From Urbifossiella sp046350095 (lineage in GTDB: Bacteria > Planctomycetota > Planctomycetia > Gemmatales > Gemmataceae), in NCBI GenBank assembly GCA_046350095.1, contig JAXMBA010000002.1:1612001-1676000 (forward strand): DNA of 64,000 nucleotides, given 5' to 3'. The translations under genes and the position numbers were made by a program. Each line of letters opens with the position of its first letter. Position 1 is the first letter of the stretch. The notes under the pieces were generated by a model, which saw nothing but the letters and a program-made list of their open reading frames with translations, did no database searches and had not been told where the DNA came from. Positions 54,074 to 62,013 of this stretch are shown in pieces.

Positions 54074-54830
54074 ATACCGCGTGTTCGGGGTACGTCACCC
54101 GCAACAGGAACAGCCCCTCGGGCGGGGCCGTCGGGCCGGCCCGGCGGCGGTCCATCGCCCGCAGCACCTCGCCCACCTGCGCCTCCGGCCAGTAGCCGCG
54201 GCCGACCTGCACCAGCGTCCCGGCGATCGCCCGGACCATGTTGTACAGGAACCCGTCCGCCTCCACCTCCAGCCGGATCGTCTCCTCGACGCGCTCCACC
54301 GTCAGCGCCGTCACCGTGCGCACGCTCGTGAGGCGGTTCGGCCACTCCGTCTCGAAGCAGCGGAAGTCGTGCCGGCCGACCAAACACGCGCCAGCCCGGC
54401 GCATCGCGTCGGCGTCCAGCGGCGTCTTCACGAACCAGGCGTACTTGCGCGTGAACGGGTCGGGCACACGGCCGTCGCGGATCACGTAGCGGTAGCGCTT
54501 CGCCACCGCGTCCTTATTCGCGCAGAAACTCTGCGCCGCCTCGGCCACGTCCGTCACCGCCACGTCGGCCGGCAGCTTGGCGTTGATCGCCTTCCGCAGC
54601 GCGTCGCAGGTCAGCTTCGTGGCGCTGTACACGTTCGCCACCTGGCCCAGCGCGTGGACCCCGGCGTCGGTGCGGCCGCTGGCGTTCGCCCGCACCCGCG
54701 GCTCCTGCGTGATCGCCGCGATGGCATCCTGCAGCGTCTCCTGCACGGTACGGCGGCCCGGCTGCGTCTGCCAGCCGGAGAAGTCGGTGCCGTCGTAGCG
54801 GAGCGTCAGCCGCAGGTTGCGGACGGTCAT
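54054..54830 (-). CDS. truA: tRNA pseudouridine synthase A
   Basis: Converts uridines 38-40 in the anticodon arm of tRNAs to pseudouridine. The 258-residue protein starts MTVRNLRLTLRYDGTDFSGWQ, and D55 in ASGRTDAGVHA is the catalytic Asp. HDFRCFETEWPN and GFLYNMVRAIAGTLVQVGRG are further family motifs. The start ATG overlaps the stop of the small membrane gene (ATGA), so translation is coupled. The extreme C-terminus is encoded by one arm of an inverted repeat. Confidence 0.95.
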   Translation of the reverse strand: MTVRNLRLTLRYDGTDFSGWQTQPGRRTVQETLQDAIAAITQEPRVRANASGRTDAGVHALGQVANVYSATKLTCDALRKAINAKLPADVAVTDVAEAAQSFCANKDAVAKRYRYVIRDGRVPDPFTRKYAWFVKTPLDADAMRRAGACLVGRHDFRCFETEWPNRLTSVRTVTALTVERVEETIRLEVEADGFLYNMVRAIAGTLVQVGRGYWPEAQVGEVLRAMDRRRAGPTAPPEGLFLLRVTYPEHAVSASRAP

Positions 54831-55180
54831 GGCCGGTCGCGGTTCGGGTCGTACTCGCCGAGGAGCCGGTCGAGGCGGTCCCAGTCCACGACCGCGGCCG
54901 TCGCCGGCCAGAGCCGCGCGGCCCGCTTGACGTTCTCGCTCACCATCAGCAGCAGGCCGGCGAGCGCGCCGAGGCAGAACCACGTCGCCCAGGGCACCCC
55001 GAACCACCACGCGCCCGCCGCGAGCCCGCCGAAAATCAGCGTCAGCACCACCATCCGCGGCAGGGCCTTGGCGTACAACCCGGCCGCGGTCGGCGGCTCC
55101 GCGACGAACTTGCGGAGGCCGACGAGGTACTGCCGCTGCTCCGGGTTGAGGTCGAGCGGGTGGTCGGGCAGCTCGGGCAT
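54827..55180 (-). CDS. Small two-helix membrane protein between asd and truA
   Basis: A 117-residue protein. A hydrophilic N-terminus (MPELPDHPLDLNPEQRQYLVGLRKF) is followed by two membrane helices at about 44-62 (VVLTLIFGGLAAGAWWF) and 67-81 (ATWFCLGALAGLLLMV), and a cytoplasmic tail ends LLGEYDPNRDRP. No known family is recognised. Its start overlaps the asd stop (TGATG) and its stop overlaps the truA start, so it is translated as part of one operon. Function unknown. Confidence 0.82.
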   Translation of the reverse strand: MPELPDHPLDLNPEQRQYLVGLRKFVAEPPTAAGLYAKALPRMVVLTLIFGGLAAGAWWFGVPWATWFCLGALAGLLLMVSENVKRAARLWPATAAVVDWDRLDRLLGEYDPNRDRP

Positions 55181-56196
55181 CACTTCACAATGCCCCGCTT
55201 CACCAGCTCCTCGGCACACTGCACGGCGTTGCTCGCGGCGCCCTTGCGGAGGTTGTCGGCCACCACCCACAGGCTCAGGGCGGTCGGGCAGCTCGGGTCC
55301 TGCCGCACCCGGCCGACGTAGGTGTGGTCGGTGCCGGTGGCGTGGAGCGGCTGCGGGAACTCGCCCTTCGTCTCGTCCATCAGCACGACGCCCGGCGCCT
55401 TCGCCAGCGCCGCCTTCGCCTCGGCCACGCTCACCGGGCGGTGGAACTCCACGGTCACCGCCTCGCTGTGCGACACCCGCACCGGCACCCGCACGCACGT
55501 CGGGCTCACGCCGATCGTGGCGTCGCCCAGGATCTTCTTCGTCTCGTTGATGACCTTGTTCTCCTCCTCGGTGTACCCGTTCGGGTCGAGGGTCCAGTCG
55601 AGGGTGATGACGTTCCCGGCCAGCTGGGCCCGGTGCGCGGTCGGGGCCGGGACCGGGCCGCCGGCGGCGAACGCGGCCAGCTGCGACTCGAAGTCGGCCA
55701 GCCCCTTCGCCCCCTTCCCGGACGACGACTGGTAGGTGCAGACGACGACCCGCTTCACCCCGCCCAGGTCGTGCAGCGGCTTGAGTGCGACGCACAGCGG
55801 GATGGCCACGCAGTTCGGGTTGGCGACGATCCCCTTCTTGACGTGGTGCAGCTGGTCGGCGTTCACCTCGGGCACCACGAGCGGGCAGTCCGGGTCCATG
55901 CGCCACGCCGAAGAGTTGTCCACGACGATGGCGCCGGCCTTCGCAGCGATTGGCGAGAACTCCTTGCTGACGGAGCTGGGCGTGCTGCTGAGGACGACCT
56001 GCACGCCGGCGAACGCCTCGGCGCGGATCGGCTCGACGGGGTACGTCTTGCCGGCGAACGTGACCGTTTTCCCGGCGCTCTTCTCGGACGCGAGGAATTT
56101 GATGTTGCGGACCGGGAAGTTCCGTTCGGCGAGGACCGTCCGGATGAGGTCGCCCACGGCCCCGGTCGCCCCGACCACCGCCACGTTCACGGCCAC
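55180..56196 (-). CDS. asd: Aspartate-semialdehyde dehydrogenase
   Basis: Second step of the aspartate pathway to lysine, threonine and methionine. The 338-residue protein begins VAVNVAVVGATGAVG: NADP-binding GATGAVG at 9-15. The catalytic Cys is C129 in NPNCVAIPL. The motif HRAQLAGNVI and the C-terminal region (TDHTYVGRVRQDP) fit the family. The GTG at 56196 is taken because it places the Rossmann motif at the usual distance, and a second GTG 6 nt later is possible. It is the first gene of a coupled set with the membrane protein and truA, and is divergent from the MlrC gene. Confidence 0.95.
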   Translation of the reverse strand: MAVNVAVVGATGAVGDLIRTVLAERNFPVRNIKFLASEKSAGKTVTFAGKTYPVEPIRAEAFAGVQVVLSSTPSSVSKEFSPIAAKAGAIVVDNSSAWRMDPDCPLVVPEVNADQLHHVKKGIVANPNCVAIPLCVALKPLHDLGGVKRVVVCTYQSSSGKGAKGLADFESQLAAFAAGGPVPAPTAHRAQLAGNVITLDWTLDPNGYTEEENKVINETKKILGDATIGVSPTCVRVPVRVSHSEAVTVEFHRPVSVAEAKAALAKAPGVVLMDETKGEFPQPLHATGTDHTYVGRVRQDPSCPTALSLWVVADNLRKGAASNAVQCAEELVKRGIVK

Positions 56197-56316
56197 TGTT
56201 GCACCACCGGTGAGAGGAACGCGGCCGCGCGGCCGCACGGGAAAAGATACGGAATCTGATTGACACCGGCCGACGGGTCGGGTTCGGTGGAGGGCTTCTC
56301 CAGTGGAGTGACGGCC

Positions 56317-57777
56317 ATGCGGATCGCGGTCGGCGGGTTCATGCACGAGTCGAACACGTTCTCCCGGTCGGCGGCCGACCTCGACCGCTTCCGCGAGGGG
56401 AGCCTCACCTACGGCGCCGCGCTGGTGCCGGTGTGGCGCGAGGCGCACCACGAGGTCGGCGGCTTCCTCGAAGGCGCTGAGACGTACGGCTTCGACGTGG
56501 TGCCGCTGGCGATGGCGTGGGCCACGCCGTCCGGGCCGGTGACGGACGCGCTGTTCGAGCACGTCTGCGACGCGCTCGTCACCGGCGTGCGGATGGCGCA
56601 GCCGGACGGCGTACTGGTCGCGCTGCACGGCGCGATGGTGACGCCGACCTACCCCGACGCCGACGCCGAGGTGCTGCGCCGGCTGCGCGCCGCGGTGGGG
56701 CCGAACGTGCCGATCGCGGCGTCGCTCGACTTCCACGGCAACGTCTCGCCGCAGATGGCCGAGACGGCGAACATCCTCGTCGGCTACCAGACGTACCCGC
56801 ACGTGGACCAGCGCGCCCGCGGCCTGCTGGCAGCGCAGCTGCTGGCCCGCGCCGTGAAGGGCGAGATCAAGCCGGTCGTCCACGTCGCCAAGCCACCGCT
56901 GATCCTCAACCTGCTCGGCCAGGACACGGCCCGCGAGCCGATGGCGGCGCTGATGCGCCTGGCCCGCCGTGTCGAGGAGCAGCCCGGCGTGCTGTCCGCG
57001 AGCGTGATGGCCGGCTTCCCCTACGCCGACGTGCCCGAGATGGGGCCGAGCGTGATCGTCGTCGTCGACGGCGACCGCGCCCAGGCGAAGGCCGTGGCCG
57101 ACGAGCTCGCCGCGGCGATGTGGAACGTCCGCGAACAGCTGAACGTGCCGTGCCCGACGCCCGAGGAAGCCGTGGCGCGAGCCGTCGCTTCGAAGCAGCA
57201 TCCGGTGCTGCTGGTCGATCTGGGCGACAACATCGGTGGCGGCTCGGCCGGCGACGGCACCGTGCTTCTCGCGGAGCTGCTGAAGCAGCGGGCGAAGGGC
57301 TTCCTCGTCGCGCTGTACGCCCCGGAGGCGGTGCGGGTGGCGAAGGCGGTCGGCGTCGGCGGCGTGATGGACGGCCCGCTCGGCGGCACCGACGGGATGC
57401 ACGGCCCGCCGGTGACGGTGCGCGGCGTGGTGCGGTCGCTGCACGAAGGGAAGTGGGTCGAGACCGAAGCGCGCCACGGCGGCCGGCGCCAGAACGACCA
57501 GGGCCATGCCGCGGTGCTCGACCTCGGCGACGGCAGCCTCGTGGTGCTCACGTCGCTGCGGACGCCGCCGTTCAGCCTGGGTCAGCTGACGAGCCTCGGC
57601 ATCGACCCGCGGGGCGCATCGGCGATCGTGGTGAAGGCGGCGGTGGCGTACAAGGCGGCGTACGCGCCGATCGCCGGCGAGGTGATCGAGGTGGACACGC
57701 CGGGCCTCACGGCGATCAACCCGGCGCGGTTCAAGTACACGCGCATCCGCCGCCCCATGTATCCGCTGGAGGGGTGA
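56317..57777 (+). CDS. MlrC / M81-family metallopeptidase-like protein
   Basis: A 486-residue protein of the MlrC family, named after the enzyme that finishes microcystin linear peptide breakdown. It contains the metal-site motifs ASLDFHGNVSPQM and QTYPHVDQRARG, the GFPYADVPEMG segment, and the C-terminal DLGDNIGGGSAGDGTVLL domain. GGAG lies 8 nt before the ATG at 56317 (MRIAVGGFMHESNTFS, the usual family start). The natural substrate in planctomycetes is unknown. Divergent from asd, with the palindrome GCGGCCGCGCGGCCGC (56221-56236) in the gap. Confidence 0.88.
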   Translation: MRIAVGGFMHESNTFSRSAADLDRFREGSLTYGAALVPVWREAHHEVGGFLEGAETYGFDVVPLAMAWATPSGPVTDALFEHVCDALVTGVRMAQPDGVLVALHGAMVTPTYPDADAEVLRRLRAAVGPNVPIAASLDFHGNVSPQMAETANILVGYQTYPHVDQRARGLLAAQLLARAVKGEIKPVVHVAKPPLILNLLGQDTAREPMAALMRLARRVEEQPGVLSASVMAGFPYADVPEMGPSVIVVVDGDRAQAKAVADELAAAMWNVREQLNVPCPTPEEAVARAVASKQHPVLLVDLGDNIGGGSAGDGTVLLAELLKQRAKGFLVALYAPEAVRVAKAVGVGGVMDGPLGGTDGMHGPPVTVRGVVRSLHEGKWVETEARHGGRRQNDQGHAAVLDLGDGSLVVLTSLRTPPFSLGQLTSLGIDPRGASAIVVKAAVAYKAAYAPIAGEVIEVDTPGLTAINPARFKYTRIRRPMYPLEG

Positions 57778-57919
57778 GAAGCCGGATTAACCACAGCGTC
57801 ACAGAGGACACAGAGAGAAAACCGAAAACCGAGGGAAGAGTTTGGTTTCAAACCCTGTTCTCCTCTCGGCTTTGGTTTTCTCTCTGTGTCCTCTGTGACG
57901 CTGTGGTTAATCCGGCTTC
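57778..57919. repeat. 46-bp perfect inverted repeat between MlrC and RraA genes
   Basis: Arms 57778-57823 and 57874-57919 are exact complements (starting GAAGCCGGATTAACCACAGC), and weaker pairing continues inward. It is the longest arm in the window and is notably low in GC (CACAGAGGACACAGAGAGAAAA). It begins at the MlrC stop codon and separates two convergent genes. Terminator function is possible. Confidence 0.97.
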
Positions 57920-57939
57920 CCACTTCCCGCTTCCCCCGC

Positions 57940-58596
57940 TCACAGAATCCCGAACTTGGCGAACGCCTCCGTCGTCGTCATGCCGCCGGCCAGCGCCTTG
58001 CGCACGAGGTTCTCGCCGCTCACCTTCTCCTCCGCCAGCCGCAGCGTCTCCTCGGCCGCGCCCAGCGGCACCGCCACCACGCCGTCGTGGTCGGCCAGCA
58101 CGAGGTCGCCCGGGTGGATCAGCACGCCGCCGCACACGACCGGAATGTTGTGCCCCACCACGTCCAGCCGACCGAGGCTGTCCGCCGGGTGGAAGCCGTG
58201 GTGGAACACCGGGAAGCCCATGTCGCGGATCGCCAGCGAGTCGCGCGTCGGGCCGTCGAGCACCACGCCGCGGCAGCCGCGGTACATCGCCGCCGTGCTC
58301 AGCAACTCGCCCCAGAAGCTGCACCCGGACTCGCTCACCACGAGCACGTCGCCGGCGGCCAGCGCGTCGACGGCAGCCAGCTCGCCGGCGTAGGGGTGGG
58401 CCGGCACGATGTCGCGCGCCGGGCACGTCTGCACGGTCAGCGCGAAGCCGGCGGCCTTCGCCTCCGGCCACAGCGGGCGGACGCGCGGGTGCAGGCTCTG
58501 GTTGCGGAAGCCGAGCTTGTCGAGCACGTCGGCGACGACGGGGGTGTAGAGCCGGCCAAGGCGGTCGGCCCAGGCGATGGGGCGGGGGTGGGGCAT
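57940..58596 (-). CDS. RraA-like / HMG-aldolase family protein
   Basis: A 218-residue protein of the RraA/MenG-like fold. Motifs: TPVVADVLDKLGF near the start, GELLSTAAMYRGCRGVVLDGPTRDS (the G-x-D-G loop typical of the family, with R and D residues binding metal and oxaloacetate or pyruvate), and PGDLVLADHDGVVAVP. Members are RNase E inhibitors (RraA) or 4-hydroxy-4-methyl-2-oxoglutarate aldolases. The retained GPTRD-type residues allow an aldolase, so I do not assign the RNase role. It is separated from the next gene upstream by 50 bp. Confidence 0.85.
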   Translation of the reverse strand: MPHPRPIAWADRLGRLYTPVVADVLDKLGFRNQSLHPRVRPLWPEAKAAGFALTVQTCPARDIVPAHPYAGELAAVDALAAGDVLVVSESGCSFWGELLSTAAMYRGCRGVVLDGPTRDSLAIRDMGFPVFHHGFHPADSLGRLDVVGHNIPVVCGGVLIHPGDLVLADHDGVVAVPLGAAEETLRLAEEKVSGENLVRKALAGGMTTTEAFAKFGIL

Positions 58597-58645
58597 GGCG
58601 GGCCTCGCGGCGGGGCGGTTACACTACGCCCCGCCGGGCGAGCCG

Positions 58646-59110
58646 CTAGTTCTTCTTCGGCAGCGGGAACGGCGGCAGCCCGCCGCCGCTCGGCACGACC
58701 AGCGGCGGCGCGGCGGGCACGACCGGCGGCGGCTCCGGGACCACCGGCGGCGCCGCAACGACGCCCAGCCGCTTCACCCGCTCGTCCTGCCGGTCCAGCA
58801 CCTTGCGGATGTCCTTCATCAGCTCCTGCTCCTGCTTCTCCAGGTCCGCCTTGCGGGCGCGCAGCGTCTCCAGCTGGTCCAGCATCCGCTCCAGCGACTT
58901 CTCCTCGGACGTGGACACGGGCAGCGGTTGCGGCGCCGGGCTCGGCGCGACGCCCGCCGGCGCGGGCGCCGGGATGGGAACACCGGCCGGCGCGCTCGGC
59001 GGCGTGTTCGGCACGGCGGGCAGTTGGGGAATCGGGGCCGGCGGCTGCGTGTGGGCCGCGCCGGCCGCGGCGGCGAACAGGAGCGAAACCGTCAGCAGGC
59101 GGGCGCGCAC
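58646..59110 (-). CDS. Secreted Pro-rich coiled-coil protein
   Basis: A 154-residue exported protein of unknown function. Signal peptide MRARLLTVSLLFAAAAGAAHT; Pro/Ala-rich linker (about 22-65); coiled coil EEKSLERMLDQLETLRARKADLEKQEQELMKDIRK (about 69-103); second Pro-rich tail with PPVVPEPPPVVP. No catalytic motif is seen. It lies downstream of the BatA/VWA gene on the same strand, 73 bp apart. A periplasmic spacer or scaffold role is only a guess. Confidence 0.75.
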   Translation of the reverse strand: MRARLLTVSLLFAAAAGAAHTQPPAPIPQLPAVPNTPPSAPAGVPIPAPAPAGVAPSPAPQPLPVSTSEEKSLERMLDQLETLRARKADLEKQEQELMKDIRKVLDRQDERVKRLGVVAAPPVVPEPPPVVPAAPPLVVPSGGGLPPFPLPKKN

Positions 59111-59183
59111 GGGGCACCTCCGGGTCGGGGACGCGGCAACCGTACCCCGACGGCCGTGCGGGCGTCAACGCCACCCGCAGCAG

Positions 59184-61475
59184 TCACTTGCGGCGGTAGA
59201 ACCGGTTCGCCACCAGCCCCTCGGCCGCCATCAGCACCAGCAGCAGGATCAGCAGCCACGGGAACAACTCGACCGGCGCCCGCAACGTGTCCGTGCCCTC
59301 GAACACCTTCTTCAGGTCCACGTCGCGGCCGACCTGCACCACGCTGCCGGGGCCGGTCACGTCCTCGATCCCCTCCACCGGCACCTTGTCCAGGGTGCTC
59401 TCGTCGGCCGGCACGTTCAGCGAGAAGCCCTCCCGCCAGTCGGGGTTCGGGCCGGTCAGCGAGAAGTTGCCCGGCAGGTTCGTCCGCGGCGGGGCGATCG
59501 TCACGTCCGCCTGCTTCTCCGTCAGCTTCACCGCCGCCTCGCTCACGGCGACGCCGGGGCCGTCCAGCACCAGGTTCCCCGGCCGACCCGCCACCAGCTT
59601 CCCCACGGGCAGCCGCACCGACGCGCCCGTGTCGAAGTTGAAGCGCTCGTCGTCGCGGCTCCCCGCCGCGGAGCGGAGCAGCAGCGCGGGGAACACGACG
59701 GTCCACGAGTTCTGGTAGTCCCAGTAGTCGTTGAACAGCGTGCCGGTGTCCATCGGGCTGGTCAGTTGGATCACCTTCCCCTTGTTGCCGCCGCGGCCGC
59801 GCTCCAGCACCGCCGGGCGGCGCGCCTTCGGGTCGTCGGCGTCGTCGTACCGCACCACCACCACGCCCTCCGGCAGCGGCTCGACCTCCCAGTACCCGCT
59901 CGCCCGGCGCGGGGCGCGGAAGACGTCCACGTTCCCCGTCTGCCGCCACTGCCGCAGCGGCGCCAGCAGCGGGTGCGAGAAGGCGCGGTCGTCGGCGCCC
60001 GCGAAGACGTCCCACGTCACGCCCCGGCGGCGGTTCTTGGCCGTCGCGTCCTTCGGCTCCCCGAACTCCTCCGCGGTGTCGATGAAGCGCTTGAAGGCGC
60101 CCGGCAGCAGCTTGTTCGCCGCCTCGACCTTCGTGGGGTCGTAGCCGGCGCGGTCGCCCATCCGCTCCGGGCCGCCGGGGATGATGAGCAGCTTGCCGCC
60201 GCCCTCGACGTAGCGGAGCAGCTTCGGCCACAGCGGGTCGTCGGCCGGCTCGGCGGGGTTGGTGACGCCGAACAGCGTGACCGCCTCGAACGCCGCCAGC
60301 TCCTTGCCGCCGAGCTGCTGCGGCGTGAGCGTTTCGTTGGCGAACTCCTTCCCCTCGTTCACGGCGAGGTTCCAGAACGCGGCGTCCTCGGGGTCGGTGG
60401 CGATGGTCAGCACGCGCCGCGGCTCGGCGACGCGGAACGTGACGTACCGCACGTTGTCGGCGGCGAGCGCGTCCTTCGTCGGCAGCTCGAACTTGACCTG
60501 GTACAGGCCCGGCTTCAGGTCGCGGAACTCGAACGCCACGGTCCGCGTCTGGCCGCGCGGCACGGCGACTTCCTTGCGCACCGGCTTGGCGTCGCCGAGG
60601 ACGGCGTTCACGGGAACCGTCAGGTCGTCGGGGCCGACGACGCCGACGGTCACGGTCAGGCTCACCGGCGGGCCGGCGGGCACGACCTGCGCCTTGCCTT
60701 CGGTCATGCCGGCGGCCAGCAGCACCACGTTCGTCGGCGCCTCGACACCCACATCGACCACGGCGTGCGCCGGCTTCTCGGGAAGGGCGTCGCGGGTCTT
60801 TTTCAGGTCGTCGGCGCGGGCGGCGTCCCAGCTGGCGGCGGCGCGGTCGGTGAAGACGGCGACGAGCTTCTGGTACGGGCCGCTCCCCTCGCTCTCCGCA
60901 TCGACGGTGCTCAACAACTGGTACGCGGTGCCGACGCCGCCGGTGACGGGCCGGCTGGGGCCGGCGGGGGCGCCGGTGGCGGCCTTCTTGCCACGCTCGG
61001 CGAGTTCGCGCAGCCGGGTGCGGGCGTCGGACGTGCTGGGGAGCCAGTTGCCGGTGGCGTCGCCGGACTCGACGACGGCGACGCGCGAGTTGTCCGGCAG
61101 CGAACTCAGCAGCTCGCCGGCGCGGCGGGTCGCTTCTTCGAGGCGCGTCTTACCCTCGCCGTCGGCGTACCCCATGCTCGGGCTGGTGTCGATCACGAGG
61201 ACCGCGGCGACCGGCTGGTCGCCGGACAGGTTGACGAAGCCGGTGCTGAGGACGGTTGGCTGGTAGAGGGTGACGGCGAACAGCGCGATGAGGAGCATCC
61301 GCAGCGCCAGCAGCAGGAAGTGGCGGAGGCGGAGCTTGCGCTGGTTGGTCTTGAGCTTCTGCTGGAGGAAGCGGAACGCGGGGAACGGGAGCCGCTTCGG
61401 CTCCTGCTTCATGATGAGGTGCAGCAGAACGGGGAGGCCGACGAGCGCGGCCCCCACGATCAGGATCGGGTGCAT
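59184..61475 (-). CDS. BatA-type membrane protein with von Willebrand factor A domain
   Basis: A 763-residue protein. The N-terminus has the double-helix BatA signature: helices at about 1-20 and 53-72 with the intervening KRLPFPAFRFL and RKLRLRHFLLLALRMLLIAL. The VWA domain follows with MIDAS residues D96-x-S98-x-S100 (VIDTSPSMG), an intact metal site. A large beta-rich periplasmic part and a glutamine-amidotransferase-like region (YVEGGGKLLIIPGG) come next, and a final membrane helix LLILLLVLMAAEGLVANRFY closes the chain. In other bacteria Bat proteins work with MoxR ATPases, and none is in view. Function unknown but conserved in the phylum. Confidence 0.85.
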   Translation of the reverse strand: MHPILIVGAALVGLPVLLHLIMKQEPKRLPFPAFRFLQQKLKTNQRKLRLRHFLLLALRMLLIALFAVTLYQPTVLSTGFVNLSGDQPVAAVLVIDTSPSMGYADGEGKTRLEEATRRAGELLSSLPDNSRVAVVESGDATGNWLPSTSDARTRLRELAERGKKAATGAPAGPSRPVTGGVGTAYQLLSTVDAESEGSGPYQKLVAVFTDRAAASWDAARADDLKKTRDALPEKPAHAVVDVGVEAPTNVVLLAAGMTEGKAQVVPAGPPVSLTVTVGVVGPDDLTVPVNAVLGDAKPVRKEVAVPRGQTRTVAFEFRDLKPGLYQVKFELPTKDALAADNVRYVTFRVAEPRRVLTIATDPEDAAFWNLAVNEGKEFANETLTPQQLGGKELAAFEAVTLFGVTNPAEPADDPLWPKLLRYVEGGGKLLIIPGGPERMGDRAGYDPTKVEAANKLLPGAFKRFIDTAEEFGEPKDATAKNRRRGVTWDVFAGADDRAFSHPLLAPLRQWRQTGNVDVFRAPRRASGYWEVEPLPEGVVVVRYDDADDPKARRPAVLERGRGGNKGKVIQLTSPMDTGTLFNDYWDYQNSWTVVFPALLLRSAAGSRDDERFNFDTGASVRLPVGKLVAGRPGNLVLDGPGVAVSEAAVKLTEKQADVTIAPPRTNLPGNFSLTGPNPDWREGFSLNVPADESTLDKVPVEGIEDVTGPGSVVQVGRDVDLKKVFEGTDTLRAPVELFPWLLILLLVLMAAEGLVANRFYRRK

Positions 61476-61488
61476 GGGGCAATTCTAC

Positions 61489-61574
61489 GGTAGTTGGTAG
61501 TTGGTGGTTGGTCGTGAAGACAGCGAGTGCTGGCTCGCCTGGTCTTCACGACCAACCACCAACTACCAACTACC
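61489..61574. repeat. Perfect 33-bp inverted repeat of TTGGTAG words between BatA and glnB
   Basis: Arms 61489-61521 and 61542-61574 are exact complements. They are iterations of TTGGTAG/TTGGTGG/TTGGTCG, with a small GCGAG/CTCGC hairpin in the 20-nt loop. The repeat fills the gap between the glnB stop (61581) and the BatA start (61475). Confidence 0.96.
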
Positions 61575-61580
61575 AACGGC

Positions 61581-61934
61581 TTACGGCCCGATGGCGGTGG
61601 TGCCGCGCTCGCCGGTGCGGATGCGGACGGCGTCCTCCATCGGGAACACGAAGATCTTGCCGTCGCCGACGGTGCCGGTGTCGCCGGTCCGGGCGGCGCC
61701 GACGATGGCCTCGATCGTCGCCTCCACGAACGGCTCGTTGACGGCGATTTCGAGCTTCAGCTTGGGAATCAGCCGCACGGTGACCTCGGCCCCGCGGTAA
61801 ACCTCGGTGTACCCGCGCTGCCGGCCGCACCCGCGGACGTCGCTGACGGTCATCAGGTACACGTCCCGCTCGGCCAGCGCCCGCTGGACGTCCTCCAGCT
61901 TCTCCGGGCGGATGATCGCGACAATCAGTTTCAT
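61581..61934 (-). CDS. glnB: Nitrogen regulatory protein PII
   Basis: A 117-residue trimeric signal protein that senses ATP/ADP and 2-oxoglutarate and binds Amt. It starts MKLIVAIIRPEKLEDVQ and contains the T-loop GRQRGYTEVYRGAEV, the B-loop (TGDTGTVGDGKIFVFP) and the C-loop. Position 51, the tyrosine uridylylated in enterobacteria, is Val here, and the nearest tyrosine is Y46, so classical uridylylation is not expected. It lies immediately after amt on the same strand, the reverse of the usual glnK-amtB order, separated by a perfect palindrome. Confidence 0.95.
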   Translation of the reverse strand: MKLIVAIIRPEKLEDVQRALAERDVYLMTVSDVRGCGRQRGYTEVYRGAEVTVRLIPKLKLEIAVNEPFVEATIEAIVGAARTGDTGTVGDGKIFVFPMEDAVRIRTGERGTTAIGP

Positions 61935-61974
61935 GGGGGCTGTGGGAGTATGTGTGGGGGTATAAGGGGCGGAA

Positions 61975-62002
61975 AAGCCCGCCGGTCGCGACCGGCGGGC
62001 TT
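61975..62002 (-). terminator. Hairpin between amt and glnB
   Basis: A 28-nt perfect palindrome AAGCCCGCCGGTCG/CGACCGGCGGGCTT, followed on the minus strand by TTTTCC. It lies 12 nt past the amt stop and 41 nt before glnB and may reduce readthrough into glnB. Confidence 0.75.
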
Positions 62003-62013
62003 CGGCGCGGGTG

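Noticed and set aside
52214..54195. Long plus-strand frame opposite aroA
   Set aside because: The aroA frame on the minus strand has all EPSP synthase motifs. The opposite frame is unconserved composition.
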